From contig JBCBVV010000048.1 of the NCBI GenBank assembly GCA_039817415.1, forward strand, positions 1-50,297: a stretch of DNA of 50,297 bases, written 5' to 3'. The notes below the pieces were generated by a model. The model made no database searches. It was given only the letters and a program-made list of their open reading frames with translations, and was not told the origin of the DNA. Positions 41,280 to 50,211 of the stretch are shown one piece after another. Numbering within the stretch: position 1 is the stretch's first letter; every line of letters begins with the position of its first letter. Made by a program: the position numbers and the translations under genes. The stretch comes from JALEFZ01 sp039817415. Lineage in GTDB: Bacteria; Bacteroidota; Bacteroidia; J057.

Positions 41280-43490
41280 TTGCTAAGAAATATCCTCTTA
41301 CTATCCATTTGTTTACTTCTGTCTCAGGTATACGCCCAGCAAGCAGTGGAGCAGAAGAAATCAGCCATGGTTGTAACAACAGCTGAGGTACCCGTTTTAG
41401 ACGGCATACTTGATGAGGATTTATGGAAGCGAATAGATCCGATTGATGATTATTGGCAGTACTTCCCCAATGATGACAAGGAAGCTGAAGCCTCTACTGA
41501 AATTTACTTTACCTATGACGAAAAGAACCTCTACATTGGAGTCCGTTGTCATACTATTGGGGATGAACTCATTGTACCGAGTTTAAGGAGAGATTACCGA
41601 GCGGGAGGGAGCGACAACATTACCCTTATCTTCGATACCTTTGACGACCGCACCAATGCTTTTTATTTTGGCATAAACCCCTTGGGAGTTCGAAGGGAAG
41701 GACTCATCGCTGGGGGTGGACAAGAAATTGAAGGCTTTTCTGGAAGTTGGGACAACGCGTGGAAGGGTGAAGCTCACATTTTTGAGGACAGGTGGGAAGC
41801 TGAACTCATCATTCCTTTCAAGACCTTGCGCTTCAAAGAGGGAAGTGAGAAATGGGGCTTCCTAAGTTATCGCTTTGACATGCAGCAGAATGAACGTTCT
41901 GTCTGGCCTTCTATCCCTCGTAATCAATGGATATTTAACCTTGCCTTTTGTGGAGATTTGATTTGGCAGAAGCCTTTGAAGAAGCCAGGTTCAAATGTGG
42001 TCGTGATTCCTTATGTCGCCGGAAATGCAGCCCAAGATCGTGAGGAAGGTGAAGGAAACCTACAGCCTGGATGGGGATTGGGAGGTGACGCCAAGTTAGG
42101 TCTTGGGCCATCACTCAACCTCGACCTGACCTTTAATCCGGATTTCTCCCAAGTCGAGGTCGATCGCCAGGTAACAAATCTAGATCGTTTTGAGATTTTC
42201 TTTCCAGAAAGGCGACAATTTTTCCTAGAGAATGCAGATCTCTTTGCCAATTTTGGTTCTCCCTCTACCCGACCTTTTTTCTCAAGAAGAATTGGAGTAG
42301 CTCAGGATAGCTCTACAGGTCAAAACATCCAAAACCCCATTTGGTATGGAGCGAGATTGAGTGGGAAGCTCAACAATAACACAAGAGTAGGATTGCTCAA
42401 TATGGCTACTGCTGCAGAAGGAGCCAAGGGGATTCCCTCCTTCAATTACACTGTTGCGGCCCTTCAACAAAAAGTCTTTAAGCGCTCTAATATTTCATTT
42501 CTTTTTGTCAACAAGGATGCCCTGACAGATTCTACTGGTGAATTTGATCCTGGAGGGCTACGACCCAATAGAACCTTTGGGGTAGATTACAACCTTGCTT
42601 CAGCTGATGGTATATGGGGCGGAAAAATATTCTATCATCACAATTTTTCAGATACGATCTCCAATCAGGGTTTTGCCCATGGAGTTAACCTGACGCACAA
42701 TGTAAGAAGGTTGCGGTCTACCTGGGCACACGAATGGGTGGGTCAAGACTTTGATGCACAAGTAGGCTTTGTAAGAAGAACAGGATTCTTCCAGATTCGA
42801 CCAAGAATGGAGTTACTGTTTTTCCCAGCTGGAAAATACCTGAACCAGCACAGCCTGGCAGTAGAATTACGGTCCATATGGACACCAGAAGATGGGCTGA
42901 CCGACAGAATTTTACAAGGAAGGTATGAGTTCCGATTTACCAACACAGCTACGGCAAATATCGTTTACAACAATACTTTTACCTATCTTTTTTCCTCCTT
43001 CGATCCTTCTGGAACGGATGGCCTCCCCTTACCTGAGGAAACTGCCTATAATTATCAGGATATCAGACTAAGTTACAATACGGATAGAAGAAAGATTCTG
43101 AGTGCAAGATTTAATGTTTTTGGAGGAGAATACTTCAATGGGGAGAGATTGGGTTTTTCAGCCAATGCTAACCTGCGGCTCCAACCCTACTCCATCATTG
43201 GGCTGCAGTTGAATTACAACAAAATCAACCTTCCAGATCCTTATTCGGATGCCGATCTATGGTTAGTCGGCCCTAGAATTGATCTTACCTTCAGCAAATA
43301 CGTATTCCTCACAACCTTCATCCAATACAACAATCAAATCAACAACCTCAATATCAATTCTCGTTTTCAATGGAGATTTGCCCCAGTTTCTGATCTTTTC
43401 ATTGTGTATACTGAAAATTACCTACCCACAGATTTCAGTGTAAAAAACAGGTCATTGATTCTGAAATTAACTTACTGGCTCAATGTTTAA
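41280..43490 (+). CDS. DUF5916 outer-membrane protein with N-terminal CBM9-like domain
   Basis: A protein of about 736 residues. After a signal peptide (LRNILLLSICLLLSQVYAQ), residues about 25-200 are a carbohydrate-binding family 9-like beta domain (VPVLDGILDEDLWKRI at its start). The remainder is a DUF5916 beta-barrel with the FNPDFSQVEVDRQVTNLDRFEIFFPERRQFFLEN motif and many aromatic strands to the C-terminus. No ATG exists in frame before the signal peptide. The TTG at 41280 gives the cleanest N-terminus; a TTG at 41217 is the alternative. It sits in the outer membrane and may take up or sense a substrate. It is the last gene of the operon. Confidence 0.88.
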   Translation: MLRNILLLSICLLLSQVYAQQAVEQKKSAMVVTTAEVPVLDGILDEDLWKRIDPIDDYWQYFPNDDKEAEASTEIYFTYDEKNLYIGVRCHTIGDELIVPSLRRDYRAGGSDNITLIFDTFDDRTNAFYFGINPLGVRREGLIAGGGQEIEGFSGSWDNAWKGEAHIFEDRWEAELIIPFKTLRFKEGSEKWGFLSYRFDMQQNERSVWPSIPRNQWIFNLAFCGDLIWQKPLKKPGSNVVVIPYVAGNAAQDREEGEGNLQPGWGLGGDAKLGLGPSLNLDLTFNPDFSQVEVDRQVTNLDRFEIFFPERRQFFLENADLFANFGSPSTRPFFSRRIGVAQDSSTGQNIQNPIWYGARLSGKLNNNTRVGLLNMATAAEGAKGIPSFNYTVAALQQKVFKRSNISFLFVNKDALTDSTGEFDPGGLRPNRTFGVDYNLASADGIWGGKIFYHHNFSDTISNQGFAHGVNLTHNVRRLRSTWAHEWVGQDFDAQVGFVRRTGFFQIRPRMELLFFPAGKYLNQHSLAVELRSIWTPEDGLTDRILQGRYEFRFTNTATANIVYNNTFTYLFSSFDPSGTDGLPLPEETAYNYQDIRLSYNTDRRKILSARFNVFGGEYFNGERLGFSANANLRLQPYSIIGLQLNYNKINLPDPYSDADLWLVGPRIDLTFSKYVFLTTFIQYNNQINNLNINSRFQWRFAPVSDLFIVYTENYLPTDFSVKNRSLILKLTYWLNV

Positions 43491-43551
43491 GGCAGAAAGC
43501 ATCGGTAGGACACTGTAAGAATTTATAAAAAGTTTTCATTGTCAACCCTAA

Positions 43552-43585
43552 AAAAAAGGCCTGAATAGTGTTTCAGGCCTTTTTT
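43552..43585. terminator. Terminator after the DUF5916 gene
   Basis: A perfect 14-bp stem, AAAAAAGGCCTGAA (43552-43565) with its complement at 43572-43585, and a 6-nt loop, ending in six T residues. Confidence 0.92.
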
Positions 43586-43729
43586 CGTGTATCAGACGAC
43601 CATTTTAATACCTGAATGGAAATACCAAAAATGAAGGATAATACACAATTATAATATTAATAATTACCATATTTTACTGATCATTGTATCAAGAGTTATA
43701 TACTCGACTCATGAATCAATGTTCTGAAT

Positions 43730-44683
43730 ATGTCCCTACAGCATCAACCGCATCAGGAGGTTCGTCCCGTTCTAAAGACCATTTTTACTTGGTCAGGAAT
43801 AGGCATTACTCTACTTGCGATGATTGGTATGTTTCAACTTTCTCCTCCTCCAGTGAGCATCCAAAATGGCGAAACCATCAAGGTACGTCCTGGGCAAAAA
43901 CAGGAGTATGTTCTTCCATTCGGAAATACCAGTTACGGAAACTTTCAAAATGAAGGAGAGGTATTCTTTCATGACGACCTCACCAATTATGGAAGAATCG
44001 ATTGTGGCAGCTGTGAATCTGGGATAACACATTTGGTTAAACAGGACAGTATCCCTCAGATTTTAATGGGGAGCCGTCCTATGAACTTCCTCGATCTCCA
44101 CATCCGAACCCAGGCAGGTGTCCAGCTTCAAACCTCTATCAATATTCATGGCCAATTGACTTTTGAGCGGGGTATGATCTATTCTAATAAGAAGGACAAA
44201 TCTACCTCACTTCATTTCGAGGAGAATGGGAGATACCAAGGCCATTCTGATAGTCTACATATTCAAGGCTGGGTAAGTCGAACTGGACAAGGTACTTTTG
44301 CCTATCCAATCGGAGATGGCCTTTCCAAAAGGACTATTTTTCTAAAGGGCAAAAGTATCCACAGTACATATACAGCAACTTTCCTCCACGAATCAGAGCT
44401 TATCAAATGGGACAGTTTGAATTACATGATCAGGATGATGGGCTTTCCAGATTATTTATCTGACGCGCCTGGTGTGTGGTTGATTGATGGGAATGAAGAA
44501 ACCAAGATTATCATTTCACAGCCAGCAGAAAGCAGTGAAGAGGTCGTGATTTTGGGATGGAAGGATGAAAACTGGGAACAATTAGGAAGTATCAAGACGA
44601 CGCATGGCTTAGAAACCCAAAAAGCCATTGTCCCAAGTGATTTCAGCGCTTTTACCTTGGCTATTCCCAGCACCTCTTATTAG
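43730..44683 (+). CDS. Surface beta-repeat protein ending before a frameshifted T9SS signal
   Basis: A 317-residue protein with an N-terminal hydrophobic segment (residues about 18-36) serving as signal or anchor. The body resembles the surface beta domains of the T9SS cargo protein at 20827-22182: strands built around F-x-N-x-G-E and Y-x-N-x-G-R patterns, then a WVSRTGQGTFAYPIGDG segment and a final FSAFTLAIP. In related proteins a T9SS type A signal follows at this point. Here the frame stops at TAG 44681-44683, while the next frame reads IRIKIYPSP immediately after. Function unknown. Confidence 0.75.
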   Translation: MSLQHQPHQEVRPVLKTIFTWSGIGITLLAMIGMFQLSPPPVSIQNGETIKVRPGQKQEYVLPFGNTSYGNFQNEGEVFFHDDLTNYGRIDCGSCESGITHLVKQDSIPQILMGSRPMNFLDLHIRTQAGVQLQTSINIHGQLTFERGMIYSNKKDKSTSLHFEENGRYQGHSDSLHIQGWVSRTGQGTFAYPIGDGLSKRTIFLKGKSIHSTYTATFLHESELIKWDSLNYMIRMMGFPDYLSDAPGVWLIDGNEETKIIISQPAESSEEVVILGWKDENWEQLGSIKTTHGLETQKAIVPSDFSAFTLAIPSTSY

Positions 44684-44810
44684 GATTAAAATATATCCCT
44701 CACCTCTCCCATTGCAGATAGAAAATGGGAAAGTCCTCCACTGTCTGATCAAATTAATGCCATTTCTCGAAGTATATTTCTTATCCATTTCCTTTCTACA
44801 AGCAGGTTAA
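44640..44810 (+). pseudogene. Out-of-frame remnant of a T9SS type A sorting signal
   Basis: One frame beyond the stop of the surface protein, the codons read P-A-P-L-IRIKIYPSP-LPLQIENGK and end LEVYFLSISFLQAG before a stop. IKIYPSP matches the opening of T9SS type A signals in this window (LKIFPNP, VRLYPNP), and VYFLSI fits the later G-I-Y-x-L strand. The spacing between them is shorter than normal. It reads as a frameshifted and perhaps shortened signal. Confidence 0.55.
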
Positions 44811-44967
44811 GGCTCTCAAAACCCCGTAAAATACGCCTTTTCGAAAAAAATCTGCTGCTGATATGCAAAATTTTACATCAGTAATATATTACGAAATACT
44901 ATATTTTATCTAAATCGAATTATAATCTAATTGGGTAGCATAAATCAAGCAGGACAATTAGATTATC

Positions 44968-46629
44968 ATGAAACAGCAAAACTTTATCAGCAAGCAACAA
45001 TGCCTGGGTTTATTCCAGCTTTTGTTGATCCTGATGTTGCCAGGCCTACAGAGGGCTACAGGACAGACCTACAAAATGTACCACAAGGCAGCATCCTCGA
45101 TTAATCCACTATATTTTTCGGTAAAAGACCTGGCCTTTAATCCTTCTTTGGAGGGAATCGTTATCGGAGGTGAATTGAGGTATCAAACGACCTCTAATCA
45201 GGCTTATGGCTACACATTTGAGACAGGTCTTGATGGATATGAAAGCCGCAATCAGTCAATCATTGTCAATACAACAAATGGCCGTGATGCCTTTAATTTT
45301 GGTGGGGTAGCTTTAGATGCCAATAACAAAACGTATATATGCGGATCTTATGCCAGCGACCTGAACAATCCCAATGCCATGACCGAAAAGACCATTTCGG
45401 GCTTGGACGTAGACGGAAAACTCATGTGGGCCAAAATGGAAGGCAGCCATCATTTCGGCGATATCACTTATGACAGGGATGACAATGCACTCATTGCGAT
45501 AGGATCTCCAGATGGAGTATGGACCGCCAGCCAACCCTTATCTATCGTTAAGATCGGGACAGACGGAGCCTTGATGCGCTATAAAACCATTTATGACCCG
45601 GTCTACAGCAACAGTGTTAAAGTCGTAGATCTGCCTTCCAATCAGGGATATTTAATCTGTGCAGTATTTGATACCATGGGCCTAAAGGCTCCCTATATCA
45701 TTCATCTGGACCAAGGCCTTCGCACGATCTGGAGCTTTGTTTATTCTGACTTCTTGCAGGAATTTGACGTTCAGGACATGGCTTATCATGAAGATGGATA
45801 CATAGCCGTAGTGGGGAATAGCTATGATCCTATCACAGAAGATACCGATGCCTTCCTGATGAGTTTAGATATGTCTGGAAACTTTAGGTTCATGAGAAAA
45901 TATCAGGTGGATCGTCAGGGTCAGACAGAGCATTACGGAGTTGCCGCCTTTAGCCATTCTGTCGATAGTACCTTAAAAGGATTCTTGATCAGTGGCGCTT
46001 TTGAGCCTGCACAGGGAACTGCGATGAAGCATGCGATCGTATTCCAAACTGACTTAGAAGGTACACCAGAATGGTCTCATGATTACAGCAATCTGCCGGG
46101 ACAAGATTTTGAGGAGATTGAAGAGGCAAAGCGAATTATTTTCCTGAATGGAAAGGATATGTTTGCAGTAGCAGGAGAGTACACCCGTTACCTACAAGGA
46201 CAACAGGCCAGAAAGTTTATTTGGTCTGCGAAAGCTAGTATCCGAAAAGGACAGTTGGTTGATGATGGACTTTGTTCTTCTCCTGTTAAAATCAACTATT
46301 TATCCGACACTTTGGGTATTTATAAAGCGGGACAAGACTCAACCATCGGTTCATTGACCAATTTCTCCTACGGGTTTACGGATGTTGGTTTCCATAGCCA
46401 GGCTTGTTCCTATGATTTCAACGATCATTCTGACCGCGCCACCAATTTGGAGAATTTGAGGAGTCAGACACCAGATGCCATGGAAGTCTTCGATCTATCT
46501 GGGAGAAAAATAACCAACACCACAAATCTGGATGTTTCCCAACTAAAGGATCTTCAAAGAGGTCTTTATCTGCTGCGGTACTTCAAACAAGGTACCTTCC
46601 TGTATAGTGAAAAAGTTGTCCTTCCATAG
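44968..46629 (+). CDS. Secreted repeat protein with C-terminal T9SS type A-like signal
   Basis: A 553-residue secreted protein. An N-terminal hydrophobic segment (about residues 10-30) is followed by GQTYKMYHKAASSINPLYF. The body, residues about 50-430, is built of beta-propeller-like repeats with patterns such as G-x-x-Y-x-G-x-x-Y and D-G-A/K-L-x-W/R, as in delta-60 or SBBP repeat proteins. The C-terminal ~55 residues (EVFDLSGRKI then LKDLQRGLYLLRYFKQG and EKVVLP) match the second half of a T9SS type A signal, although a clear YPNP start is missing. It probably reaches the surface by the T9SS. A terminator follows. Confidence 0.82.
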   Translation: MKQQNFISKQQCLGLFQLLLILMLPGLQRATGQTYKMYHKAASSINPLYFSVKDLAFNPSLEGIVIGGELRYQTTSNQAYGYTFETGLDGYESRNQSIIVNTTNGRDAFNFGGVALDANNKTYICGSYASDLNNPNAMTEKTISGLDVDGKLMWAKMEGSHHFGDITYDRDDNALIAIGSPDGVWTASQPLSIVKIGTDGALMRYKTIYDPVYSNSVKVVDLPSNQGYLICAVFDTMGLKAPYIIHLDQGLRTIWSFVYSDFLQEFDVQDMAYHEDGYIAVVGNSYDPITEDTDAFLMSLDMSGNFRFMRKYQVDRQGQTEHYGVAAFSHSVDSTLKGFLISGAFEPAQGTAMKHAIVFQTDLEGTPEWSHDYSNLPGQDFEEIEEAKRIIFLNGKDMFAVAGEYTRYLQGQQARKFIWSAKASIRKGQLVDDGLCSSPVKINYLSDTLGIYKAGQDSTIGSLTNFSYGFTDVGFHSQACSYDFNDHSDRATNLENLRSQTPDAMEVFDLSGRKITNTTNLDVSQLKDLQRGLYLLRYFKQGTFLYSEKVVLP

Positions 46630-46655
46630 CTTGATTAAGCAGCCATGACCACAAC

Positions 46656-46689
46656 AAGTAGCCATCTTTTCGGGTGGCTACTTCTTTTT
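46656..46689 (+). terminator. Terminator after the 44968 gene
   Basis: A 9-bp stem, AAGTAGCCA (46656-46664) with TGGCTACTT (46675-46683), followed by a T-run. It also lies just past the stop of the convergent acyltransferase gene. Confidence 0.85.
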
Positions 46690-46699
46690 GTACCTACTA

Positions 46700-47320
46700 T
46701 TATGCTTCTAGAGTCTTTTGCCTCTCTAAACATTGAAGGAAAAAAGACTGATAATCCTTTCCTAACTCCGTTGGTATCCCGCCTTTCCATTCCTCCATGT
46801 AATAGAATACGGAGGGTTTACGATGTTGTAGGTAATCGACAAAAGCTGCTGCAAAAATGACTTGGATGGTATGAGGCTGCTGCACCAAAAGCGATTCTGC
46901 TCCTCTCGCAAATAGGATCTCCTTTTGATAAAGAGAATGGATTTTTCCTTGGGGGAAGAGCAATACCAGTGAACCGGGTTCTTGGAGAAGGTCCTTAGTA
47001 TACCTCATTGATTCTCTTATGGAGGTTGGGGATTTAGGGTTGATAGAAAAGCCACCTGCCCAGCGAAGGATGGGATGTTGGTGTAATTGTTCCTCCAGCA
47101 TCATGGCATAAAATTGCTTCTTCCATAGACGCTCATTGGCAAAGTAGGCCCAAAATCCATCCCACCAACTCACATGATTGGCTATCATCAAAATGGATTT
47201 TTCAGGAGCAGGAGTAACTTCTCCGAGCATTTGGAAGGAACTGAAATCCCTTCGGATCATAAATGGGATGTACCTTTTCCAGAAGGCCTTTCCCCAAAAA
47301 GAATCCTTAGCTTCAATCAT
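46700..47320 (-). CDS. PlsC-like acyltransferase next to a carotenoid desaturase
   Basis: A 206-residue lysophospholipid/glycerol-phosphate acyltransferase family protein. The catalytic H-x4-D motif is NHVSWWD, with His49 and Asp54. The second conserved region is LLFPQGKI near residues 119-126, corresponding to FPEGTR of PlsC. There is no long membrane helix. It overlaps the CrtD-like gene by 4 bp (ATGA), so the two are translationally coupled. A PlsC-type enzyme that acylates a carotenoid hydroxyl or sugar is the natural inference; an ordinary phospholipid role is possible. Confidence 0.85.
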   Translation of the reverse strand: MIEAKDSFWGKAFWKRYIPFMIRRDFSSFQMLGEVTPAPEKSILMIANHVSWWDGFWAYFANERLWKKQFYAMMLEEQLHQHPILRWAGGFSINPKSPTSIRESMRYTKDLLQEPGSLVLLFPQGKIHSLYQKEILFARGAESLLVQQPHTIQVIFAAAFVDYLQHRKPSVFYYMEEWKGGIPTELGKDYQSFFLQCLERQKTLEA

Positions 47321-48813
47321 CCGACAACTTCTCTAACATCATCGACGAGATCACCTACTATTCTTCCAGAAAGCACCGACAAAGGAATTCCGCCACCTGG
47401 ATGAACAGAACCTCCGCAGAAGTAAAGTCCTTTGATCTGCGTGGAGAAATTTGGATGCCTCAAGAAAGCCGCAAAGGTATTGTTGGAACTATTGCCATAA
47501 AGTGCCCCTAGATAAGAGGAAGTTCTTGATTGAATGGTTCTAGGTTCTAAGATTTGTTCACAACGCAAGTATTCACGCACATTTACCTTCAAGATACGAC
47601 TGACCTTGTCCAGAATGTGTTCTCTAGACTCTTTGATGATTTGATCCCAATCTTGTCCAGCATCGTGCGGAACATTGATCATCGTAAACCAATTCTCTCC
47701 ACCTTGAGGAGCATCTGAAGGATTGAGTTTGGAGGAAATATGGATGTAAACGGTAGGATCATGATAAACGGATTTCTTCTGCCAGATATGCTCAAACTCT
47801 GCCTTGTAGTCCTCCGAGAAGAAAATGTTGTGAACCCCTAGGTTGGCAAACTCCTTTTCAATCCCCCAGTAGAAGATCAGGGCTGAGCTTGATCTAGGCT
47901 GTTCCAAGGTCTTTTCGGGTGCTGGAAGGTGTTTGAGGAGCTTTCGGTAGGTAGGAACAATGTCTGCATTGCTGACCACCACTTGTGCAGGGATCGTTTC
48001 CTCAGCTAATTTCACTCCTTTTACCTGACTTTCCTCTGTAAGAATCTGTTCTACGGGCGTATCAAAGCGGTATTTAATACCCAAATCCAATCCTAAGCGA
48101 TACACCGCATCGGCGATTTGGTAGATCCCCCCCTTCGGAAAATAGGCCCCCATGTTGAATTCTAAATGGGGAATGATGTTGAGGGTCGCGGGTGCTTGGT
48201 ACGGGTCAGAGCCATTGTAGGTGGCGTATCTGTTGAATAACTGTACCACCCTCGGATCGTCGAAAAAGGACTGGTTTGCCTTGTCCATTGAGCGCAAGGC
48301 GTCCAATTTGTACAATTGAAGGATAGATTTGATTGTATCCATCCTTAAATAAGTATCCAGTTTGTGAAGAGAATTTTCCAGAAATACATGAGAAGTCAAG
48401 TCGTACAAACCTTCACTCTTCTTGAGTAACTTCTTCACCTTACGCGCAGATTCTCCCGTTTTATCCTCCACCTCTCTGGCGAAGGAATCTAAATCAGCAT
48501 AAGCCAAAATATTGGTTCCATCCTCATAAAAGTAATGGGTAATGATATCTAGCTTTTCATAGTCAAAATAATCCCTGGGATTCTTGTTGGCTGCTTCAAA
48601 TAAGGCGTCAACTTCAAGGGGAAGGGTAAATAAGGAAGGGCCTGCATCAAATCTATACCCCTCAAGATCAATCTCGGCCAATTTACCTCCATGATGGCTA
48701 TTGGCTTCGATAACTTCTACCTCATATCCTTTTACACGAAGACGGATAGCGGTGGCCAGACCACCAATTCCAGCTCCAACCACAATAGCTTTGGGTACCC
48801 CTGAATGATTCAT
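47317..48813 (-). CDS. crtD: CrtI/CrtD-family carotenoid desaturase
   Basis: A 498-residue FAD-dependent carotenoid desaturase. The N-terminal dinucleotide-binding motif is GAGIGG (residues 13-18) with the acidic end EVIEANSHHGGKL. The GYRFDAGPSLFTLP segment and the C-terminal GLYFCGGSVHPGGGIPLSVLSGR are diagnostic of the CrtI superfamily. The overall pattern is closest to 1-hydroxycarotenoid 3,4-desaturases (CrtD) of Bacteroidota, but a phytoene desaturase cannot be fully excluded. Other carotenoid genes (crtB, crtY, crtZ) are not in the window. It is the first gene of a two-gene minus-strand operon with the acyltransferase. Confidence 0.85.
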   Translation of the reverse strand: MNHSGVPKAIVVGAGIGGLATAIRLRVKGYEVEVIEANSHHGGKLAEIDLEGYRFDAGPSLFTLPLEVDALFEAANKNPRDYFDYEKLDIITHYFYEDGTNILAYADLDSFAREVEDKTGESARKVKKLLKKSEGLYDLTSHVFLENSLHKLDTYLRMDTIKSILQLYKLDALRSMDKANQSFFDDPRVVQLFNRYATYNGSDPYQAPATLNIIPHLEFNMGAYFPKGGIYQIADAVYRLGLDLGIKYRFDTPVEQILTEESQVKGVKLAEETIPAQVVVSNADIVPTYRKLLKHLPAPEKTLEQPRSSSALIFYWGIEKEFANLGVHNIFFSEDYKAEFEHIWQKKSVYHDPTVYIHISSKLNPSDAPQGGENWFTMINVPHDAGQDWDQIIKESREHILDKVSRILKVNVREYLRCEQILEPRTIQSRTSSYLGALYGNSSNNTFAAFLRHPNFSTQIKGLYFCGGSVHPGGGIPLSVLSGRIVGDLVDDVREVVG

Positions 48814-48903
48814 CCTAGAAATTTAATTCGGAACCTCTCTTGATTTTCTATCTGCCTACTCTTATTTGGGCCTGAAAAACTTAGGAGACTCCCATTGATC
48901 CAA

Positions 48904-48940
48904 TAAAAAAACAGATATATGGAAAATTCACATATATCTG
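48904..48940 (-). terminator. Terminator after inorganic pyrophosphatase
   Basis: On the minus strand CAGATATATG (48931-48940) pairs with CATATATCTG (48912-48921), followed by seven T residues. It ends the pyrophosphatase transcript before the crtD operon. Confidence 0.85.
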
Positions 48941-49023
48941 CCTAAAAGAATCAATAGTAGGTGATTTTTGTTCCAGAAATGAAAAAAATCTGCTATGTCT
49001 TCATTTCCGTTAAGTCACTAGCC

Positions 49024-49761
49024 CTAATCTAGGTCCGTGTCTTTAAGTGCTTGCTGCCAGCTTTGTCCGAAGTTGATCATTTCCAGCGTAGCAACGGAAA
49101 GTTTATTGGCTAGCTTTCCAAATTTCTTCTGATAATCTATCATACTTCTGCGGATCACTTCCTGTGCTTCTTCTTTCCCATAGACATGGGTAATTTCCAC
49201 TTCCTTCCCTTCATTGTCAGGCATCATCTTATACGTCAGGAAATAGTGCTTCAGGCGGCTGATGATCGCATCTGGACAGTCTGAAATATCCTGCCATTGT
49301 TCGTAAACCTGATCTCCTTTTAGGATAGCGATGATTTTGTCGTCAGCTTCTCCCCCATCAATCATTCTGAATCCTCCAATAGGAATGGCAGGCACGAGAA
49401 TGTCTCCATGCGTAATGTCTCTTTCAGTCAATACACATACATCAATGGGATCACCATCTCCCACGATTCCTTCTAGGCCTGTTTTTTCCATACAGTACTC
49501 TGCAACAGCATCCATACAATAGGTCTGGGGCAAGAAGCCGTAGAGGGCAGGCACGATATTGGAAAACTTGGTGGGTCGGTCCACCTTTAGGTATCCGGTA
49601 CGTTTGTCGACTTCGTATTTTACGGTGTCGGTTGGTACCATTTCAATAAAAGCAGTTACCTGATCAGGAGCATCTTCCCCAATGTTGACGCCATGCCATG
49701 GGTGGGACTTGTAACGGAGTCCGATGAGTTCCCAAATGTGAGTGAGTGGATCGTGAGCCAT
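49024..49761 (-). CDS. ppa: Inorganic pyrophosphatase, family I
   Basis: A soluble family I pyrophosphatase of 245 residues, longer than the ~175-residue E. coli enzyme. The signature D-x-D-P-x-D is DGDPID at residues 102-107. KYEVDKRTGYLKVDRP (48-63) holds the Lys, Tyr, Glu and Arg residues of the active site. The C-terminal extension (LKHYFLTYKMMPDNEGKEVEITHVYGKEEAQEVI) is common in Bacteroidota forms. I use the ATG at 49761 because the family starts with a sequence like MAHDPLTHIW; an in-frame start at 49824 would add 21 residues. It removes pyrophosphate made by biosynthesis, including isoprenoid synthesis. It has its own terminator. Confidence 0.95.
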   Translation of the reverse strand: MAHDPLTHIWELIGLRYKSHPWHGVNIGEDAPDQVTAFIEMVPTDTVKYEVDKRTGYLKVDRPTKFSNIVPALYGFLPQTYCMDAVAEYCMEKTGLEGIVGDGDPIDVCVLTERDITHGDILVPAIPIGGFRMIDGGEADDKIIAILKGDQVYEQWQDISDCPDAIISRLKHYFLTYKMMPDNEGKEVEITHVYGKEEAQEVIRRSMIDYQKKFGKLANKLSVATLEMINFGQSWQQALKDTDLD

Positions 49762-49941
49762 ATTGTTTTTTCTTTCAGATAAGGTAAGGAGATCGCTTGT
49801 AAGCGCATGCATCGCAGAAGTCATCTAGTCTGTGTGTTTTATGGAATAGAGTTCTCTCTATCATCTTAAAAACTGCGAGTAGAAATAGGCCCGATGTAGT
49901 CGTAAAGCACAACTTATCTTGACAAATTATGCGCCAAAGAC

Positions 49942-50211
49942 TTATGAAATAGCGATTTTTCCTATTGAATATTCAATAAATGTGTACGATTGGAAACGCT
50001 CTGGATACCACTGCTGATAAACTCCACTAGCCAATAAGCTGTAGGCAATCGCAGCAAAGAGTAATGTTCCGATGAACAGTCCTATTGAAAACTCTCTTTT
50101 CTTCAAAAACCAAGCGACAACACTTAGCCCAACTCCCATCACTGACAGAACAACCAGGCTATTGAAAGTGAGAGAATTTGCTGCCAATACGACCCAAGAC
50201 ACCAAACACAA
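49942..50211 (-). CDS. Small membrane protein near the window edge, start uncertain
   Basis: An 89-codon open frame with three hydrophobic segments (VVLAANSLTFNSLVVLSVM, VGLSVVAWFL and IGLFIGTLLFAAIAYSLLA) and a polar tail ending SIGKIAIS. No ATG exists in frame: the frame opens after a TAG at 50242-50244 and could start at TTG 50211. A different frame has an ATG at 50275 followed by MGPDWVARWALGF, which would join this protein if one base were added or removed. It may be a short gene or a frameshifted one. Confidence 0.45.
   Translation of the reverse strand: MCLVSWVVLAANSLTFNSLVVLSVMGVGLSVVAWFLKKREFSIGLFIGTLLFAAIAYSLLASGVYQQWYPERFQSYTFIEYSIGKIAIS

Noticed and set aside
43684..43953. Open frame overlapping the start of the 43730 gene
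   Set aside because: It lies in another frame of a gene with good protein features, and its translation is low-complexity and unrecognisable.
46645..46860. Plus-strand open frame over the terminator and acyltransferase end
   Set aside because: It runs through the hairpin at 46656-46689 and is antisense to a clear acyltransferase gene.
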